Assembly (NCBI RefSeq): GCF_000471905.2
Contig: NW_006494943.1
Coordinates: forward strand, 4,806,581 to 4,870,580
Direction: 5' to 3'
DNA: 64,000 nucleotides
Origin: Amborella trichopoda
Lineage: Eukaryota > Streptophyta > Magnoliopsida > Amborellales > Amborellaceae
Numbering within the stretch: the stretch's first letter is position 1; each line of letters begins with the position of its first letter. The position numbers and the translations under genes are program-made. Below, piece by piece: positions 59,061-64,000 of the stretch. The notes under the pieces were generated by a model. That model worked only from the letters and a program-made list of their open reading frames with translations, was not told where the DNA came from and did not search any database.

Positions 59061-59394
59061 CGAGGATGCAGATAAGGTGAATGAGATTAGGAACCAATGG
59101 TCAAGTTGGCGAACAGAGAACCAGCTCGAAACAGAGCTGTCTAAAGTCAAAAACCCAATCCCTGAATTTCAATTAGACAAATCTATTACCAACGGACATG
59201 AACCATAAAGAGAGATTGGTGATTGTGGAGCGAGAGGAAGAGAAAGAGAGATTCTCTAGTCTATTGTGCTTGTCATTGCGCTTATTTTCGTGGTTATGGT
59301 GATTGAAACTTGAATATTTTGTGATTGTATGTCGATTGTATGATTATTGCATCACTAAATAAAAAAATATTACAACACTTAAAAGATCAGTTGG
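59061..59394. other. Unassigned sequence after copy B
   Basis: Downstream of the MECR 3' region. The open frames at 58942-59208 (+) and 59097-58789 (-) overlap each other, extend over both copy B and new sequence, and are not kept in copy A; no family recognised. Confidence 0.4.
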
Positions 59395-59690
59395 TTAGGA
59401 ATTTGAGATTAAATATTTGCTAGCCATTATTCAAATTCTTGTGATGAGTGTACTTAGAGACACGAAGAACAAAATAACTTGATTAACCTATAAGAGTTAT
59501 GTGGAAAAGGTTTTGCAGCACTTCAACATGCAGAATGTCAAACTAATTAAAAACTAATTAGTACCTCTATTTTTTATGCATATGAAGTTGTTGGTTAAGT
59601 TAATGCAGATTTTACAGATGACTTGGTTAAAAGAATGTCTACTACCAGGTTTATTTTACTTTACGAGTGTTTATGCTCGAATTTTGCCAA
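59395..59690 (+). pseudogene. Copia pol fragment (reverse transcriptase end to RNase H start)
   Basis: Across two frames the + strand reads KSYVEKVLQHFNMQNVK (about 59495-59545), then VNADFTDDLVKRMSTTRF (about 59595-59650). These are the copia motifs YxxKVLxRFxM and ADxAGDxxKRxSTTG. Stops and frame changes; no LTRs nearby. Confidence 0.7.
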
Positions 59691-61949
59691 TTTTTGAGTG
59701 GGATCAACTCAAATCTCTTGGGAAACTAGTTTATTTTCAAAAATCAATAGGGAGAGTGGGGTTATACACTCATAGGTATCATAAATCTTTACAGATGTGG
59801 TTCTCTTGTAAGTCTAGCAGCACCAACTCTCAGATCCATATGTAAGACCTTACAAGCTTCCAAAGTACTAACTAGGTTTCCTAAGTATGAAAAGTTACAG
59901 AAAAATGAACTAAATCTAAAGAAAATAATAAATTAACTAGTATAAAAGAGATCACTTACATTAAGCACCGAAACCCGGAGTTTCGGGCTAGGATTATGCC
60001 GCTCTTCTCATGCCACCTTCTTTTTGGACGTTTTTTCTTGTTGGATTTTGCTAGGTCTTGGGTTATTTTACTTAGATAGTATTAAGGCTTAAAAAAGGGT
60101 CAGCGAGCTTATGAATGAATTTCTCTAATTATTTCTAAGCTTGGGAGAAGGTTTCCTTTATTTTTCTAAGGGATTTGGTGTCTCTTAAGGTTTAGTACGA
60201 ATTTTTGGATTTTTTCGATATTTCTTTTGGATTTTCATGAATTTCTAGGAATTATCTAGGGTTTTTCCTAACTTCTGGAATTTTTTGGGATTTATCTGTA
60301 GGTATTTTCTTAACTATATTTGTGGGCTAATTTTGGTGATATTTCTTGGGATTATAGAAGGGGTATTTATAGGTTTTGACTATAGTTAGTCTTGAAAATA
60401 TTTAATTTAATCCAAGGGCCCAAATTTAATAAAAAAAAAGGGGTATATTTCATATTTTTTTGGAATATTTGATTTAAACTGCCTGATTATAATTATCAAA
60501 AAAGAAAATGGGTGGAAAACGACCACCTGGAGCACATCGGGTCACACGACTCGTGGCTAGTTGCAGGGCTTGATGTGCTGAGGTACATGGGCATTTTGGT
60601 TAGTTTTCTTAGATCTTCCTGAGGCTCTAATTTGTTAATGGTAGGTCTTATTTGGATGATTCTTGAACCATTAGAAAGTTCTCAAGATCTACTATATCTT
60701 GAGATATGTTTTGGACAGTTTTGGGATAATTAATTTACGTCTAAGTTGACTATGGTCCACTAGGGTTTGTATGGTCATTAGGGTTCAAAATCAAGCTTTT
60801 TAGGAATTCCCTTAGCCAAAATTTCGAGGTGTGTGTCTACAGTTATCCCTTTTTTACATTCACCTGGGACACCATATGAATGACAAAGAAGTAGATATCC
60901 AAGACATGATGGAAAACAATTGGGGGTCATCCTTTTGAATGACCAATATCCTTTGGGAAGGTGGTGGTACACCAATGGATGTTTTTTATCCGTAAGATAT
61001 CAAACTGGCGTTGCGCTATCTTTGGGGTAGTAGCGTTGAGAGCTCTCCAATAATTGAGATTCACAATGACAGTCAGCAAGAACTATGCTATCTTTGAACC
61101 GTTGATTTCTCCTTGTTGAAGTCATCGCAATGCTATTTGAGACGCCAGTGTAGTGATCTTCCGCTTTAGACCTTTATCTTTGGGTCTGATTTTCAATTGA
61201 ATGGGATTTTGACATTAGAAGAAATGATAATGATGATTTTTTGCTAATTGAACTTCTATTGACCTCTAATTCTAAATTCTTAGGATATACAGGTTCAAGC
61301 AGAAATTTTCAGAACATATGGATTGTTTCTTCCTAAGGGTTTGCAGCATAACATTCAGAATTTGGTGGCAACGAAAACATCATGTCCGAGCTCGTTCTGA
61401 AACCCTTTATTTTTTAAAATATTTTTAAAAAATGAGGAAATTTTGAAATAGAAACAGAGTTTCATGCCACTATTTTAACCAAATAAATTAAATTTTTGAA
61501 CAAGTTATTAACATATAGGGAAAATTTGAAAATGGGAGAAATTTTGGAAAACAAATTTGTCATGGACTGAGGAACTTACTGTTACCAAGCTGTTCGGAAT
61601 GAAAGAATTATGTGGCAACCTACTAGATGACAGCCATCTTCCATGACATGATGCATGTTGAGATGGAAGACTATGTAGATATTGGGTCTGTAGCTTTTCC
61701 CGTCCCCCCTTCCCTCTAAGCAGTTTCTATACAATATGAACAAAAAAGAAATGTATACATGCGTCAAAAAATTCTTAGGATTATTTGAAAATGTATTTAT
61801 ATATCTAATTATAAAATTTTTAACTTCAAAAATGGTTAAAATCAAGCATATCTATAAAGATATGAAAATCATGAAAATGGACAGTCTAGATAATGTATTG
61901 TAAGATGCGTTATATCTGGGACTCAAAATGTTTTTTTTTTTTTATATTC
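59691..61949. other. Unassigned AT-rich sequence
   Basis: No family recognised. 60100-60310 has repeated tttctaggaatt/ggatttttt words. 61762-61810 resembles 63955-64000 (gttcttaggattatct-type) in direct orientation, flanking the pararetrovirus remnant. Confidence 0.4.
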
Positions 61950-62275
61950 AAAGATTTAGTTTTCAGACATGCCATCTATATTCCAATTTACTATAGATCT
62001 TCCTAAATAGGATACCGAACTAGTAATCATGTCTTCTTCAATCTGGAGATCTACAAGAGTCGGTCTAGGATAATACATCCTGGTAGGGGCTACAGGCCTA
62101 GTTTTTTTCCCATAATCAATTCGATTAATTTTGATTTTGAAATTTGCCCGTTGGCAAGGCATTCTTTCTGCATTTGATTTTGATATTGAATATATTAATG
62201 GCAAACATAACCTTCTTCTTGACTTTTTAATTCAAAAATTTTTACAGGGAGGGAAGGAGAAGTCAACATCAGCCA

Positions 62276-62479
62276 ATGGATATAGTTCTTAGCCAAGGCA
62301 AAGCTTTGGCCCAATATAATAGTCCGGGAAAAATCCTGGCCCAATATAATAGTTTGGGAAAAGCCCTGGCCCCATATAGTTCTAGCCCGGGAAAAAGCTC
62401 GACATCTTCATCTACTCCGAAAGCTTTAATAAGAAAGCAGGCTGAGGAGATTGATATATCTCCCCAACAATCCTTTTGA
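62276..62479 (+). pseudogene. Pararetrovirus-like fragment with short Gly-Lys-Ala repeats
   Basis: 67-codon open frame with three GK(A/I)LA(Q/P)Y repeats, a Ser-rich linker and KALIRKQAEEIDISPQQSF before a stop. Homologous coding continues out of frame into 62624-62959. No function is inferred. Confidence 0.45.
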
Positions 62480-62623
62480 AAATCAAAATACAGATAGAAC
62501 TATGTTTATTGAGACAGCTTATATACCGTTGATTATTATTTAAAATGATCACGAGAAAAAAAACCCTGCTAAAATAGCAACCATATATTTACGCAATCAT
62601 CTGCATCCTGATATGGGGGGTAG

Positions 62624-62959
62624 ATGCAGCGAAGGTATGAAATCATACTTATCGAAACTGGGTCGGTGTCAATAGTACACCATTATAGAAATAATGACTC
62701 GAAAATAACATATTCCAAGTTCCAAATTCATAAAACCATCTCTTATAGAGATTGGGATCTGAATCCTTTAAAACCAAGGATGATAAATACTTACGGATTT
62801 AAAATAAATCCTACCATTACTTTGAATACATCAAGGCATGGGATGAGGTTTTTGCCTACCAAAATACTAAGACTACACATAACTGGTACATACAGTTTAA
62901 AAGAACTGAATCAATTAAATTCTTCTTCAATATTTTCATTCTTTCAGCTTAAAAGATAA
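62624..62959 (+). pseudogene. Pararetrovirus-like polyprotein fragment, + strand arm
   Basis: 111-codon frame whose first ~60 codons match the minus-strand frame at 63539-63126. A frameshift after LNPLKPRMINT separates it from the second half, which the other arm reads as YINAWDEAFAYQNTKTTHSW. The two arms have different lesions. Confidence 0.5.
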
Positions 62960-63125
62960 AAAAAAAAGGTTCCTAGGTCATAATATTGCTTTTTTTGTCG
63001 ATAGTAGTTTGATTTTGAGACACGCATACCGTCCCTTGCTTTTACCCTCTATTTAGTGAAGAGAAGGTAATCCCTGCACAGCTTTTAAACCAACTGGGAA
63101 ACTCTATTGATTCAGTTCTTTTAAA

Positions 63126-63539
63126 CTATACGTACCAACTATGTGTAGTCTTAGTATTTTGGTAGGCAAAAGCCTCATCCCATGCATTGATGTATTCAAA
63201 GTAATGGTAGGATTTATTTTTAAATCTTTTAGTATTTATCATCCTTGGTTTTAAAGGATTCAAAACCCAATTTCTATAAGAGATTATTTTATGAATTTGG
63301 AACTTGGAATATGCTATTTTCAAGTCATTATTTCTATAATGGTATACTATTGACACCGACCCAGTTTCCATAAGTATGGTCTCATACCATTCTCTGCATC
63401 TATCCTCCATATTAGGATGCAAATGATTGCATAAATATACGGCTGCTATTTCAGTAAGCTCTTTTTCCCTGTGATCATTTTCAATAATAGTGCTATTAAA
63501 CCACCACCAAGTATAGCGGCAAGAAAGTTTAATCTGCAA
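63126..63539 (-). pseudogene. Pararetrovirus-like polyprotein fragment, - strand arm
   Basis: 137-codon open frame including NHLHPNMEDRCREWYETI and YINAWDEAFAYQNTKTTHSW. Inverted relative to 62580-62960. Its upstream end is fused to unrelated-looking codons (KLSCRYTWWWFNS) at the junction with the next piece. Confidence 0.5.
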
Positions 63540-64000
63540 GGAATCAAGAAGAAAGAAGATAACAAAGAATTGGTGAATGAACTAGTAAAAAGGCTTGAAA
63601 AATTAAACATAGATGTTAAAGGAGAAGCAAGTGGAAATATACAAGTTCTTCAAGAAAATTAAAATATTACAAATAAAGAAATAGCAGAAATGGACATACC
63701 AACTCTTTGAGGATGGTATGGACCGATGGGATTATATCTCAGAGTTACACCGACATATATCAATTAAATGGTGGGATAGTGACAAAAATGATTCCCTGGA
63801 CCCTGACAAGATTTTCTCATTTTTGAAAAACTTGGTAACGAATTTTATGTAGTCCACATTTCATATATACATAAAGTGCAGTTTGCATTCAAATGCATCC
63901 ATAGGTTGTAGAGGTAATGTGCACCTCCAAATTTTATCATGGTATATATTTTTGATGTAAAATGTTCTTAGGATTATCTCGAAATCTATTTTTATATCTG

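Larger units (their letters stand above)
61950..63840. mobile_element. Endogenous pararetrovirus (Caulimoviridae-type) remnant, rearranged
   Basis: Four pieces alternate in strand: 62204-61950 (-), 62222-62960 (+), 63539-63115 (-) and about 63510-63840 (+). The first contains RPTLVDLQIEE and IVNWNIDGMSE, resembling the WNIDG region of caulimovirid polyproteins in plant genomes. The second and third encode the same segment (ETGSVSIV, YSKFQIHK, LNPLKPRM) in opposite directions and so form a long inverted repeat about a ~150-bp spacer. Stops and frame changes are frequent in every piece, so it is a dead fragment. Assignment to the family is from motif recognition and could be wrong in detail; a related LTR element is the alternative. 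Confidence 0.55.

Noticed and set aside
58789-59208. Overlapping 88-102-codon frames on both strands after MECR
   Set aside because: Both span the edge of the duplicated region, are not open in copy A and have no recognisable domain.

Overview
This is nuclear DNA of a flowering plant with large, transposon-filled introns. The evidence is spliced genes with GT-AG introns, Ty1/copia, LINE/RTE, hAT and MULE-like elements, an old caulimovirid-type pararetrovirus remnant, and many simple repeats. There are two N gaps (35121-35327 and 48329-48348). The species cannot be named from the sequence; a TE-rich woody angiosperm would fit.

The main host gene is on the + strand. It encodes mitochondrial trans-2-enoyl-CoA / enoyl-[ACP] reductase (MECR/ETR1 family), the last step of mitochondrial fatty-acid synthesis. 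I could trace ten exons from 23719 to 58369. All junctions have GT/AG and keep frame; the exons sum to 1176 nt, or 391 codons plus a stop. Intron 1 is about 4.1 kb (RTE fragment, MULE-like MITE), intron 2 about 3.4 kb (L1-type LINE), intron 5 about 14.6 kb (RTE fragment, dead hAT transposase, a dsRNA-binding-domain exon on the opposite strand, a 2.2-kb tandem array) and intron 8 about 10.5 kb (a copia element carrying nested insertions).

Upstream, 2230-12960 (copy A) is a direct duplicate of 45268-59060 (copy B). Copy A holds only exons 6-10 of the reductase, with splice sites and reading frame intact. Both copies carry the same antisense copia element (Copia-1, target duplication TGGCC), so that insertion is older than the duplication. 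Copy B later gained a SINE-like insert, a 468-bp hAT-type MITE and a 5'-truncated LINE with a 15-bp target duplication, and lost about 0.7 kb. Copy A has its own small duplications, deletions and a foldback.

Between copy A and the full gene (12960-23700) lies a complete but decayed second copia element, Copia-2 (13854-20560, two ~630-bp LTRs, target duplication ATCAA). It is perhaps nested in an older hAT-like element whose ends are rich in GGATCC words (13418-21603). Downstream of the gene (59060-64000) are a small copia pol fragment and a rearranged, partly palindromic pararetrovirus remnant.

The only likely functional host coding units I see are the reductase, its 3'-half duplicate, and possibly the dsRNA-binding-domain locus. 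Nearly everything else is transposon-derived or unassigned non-coding DNA.
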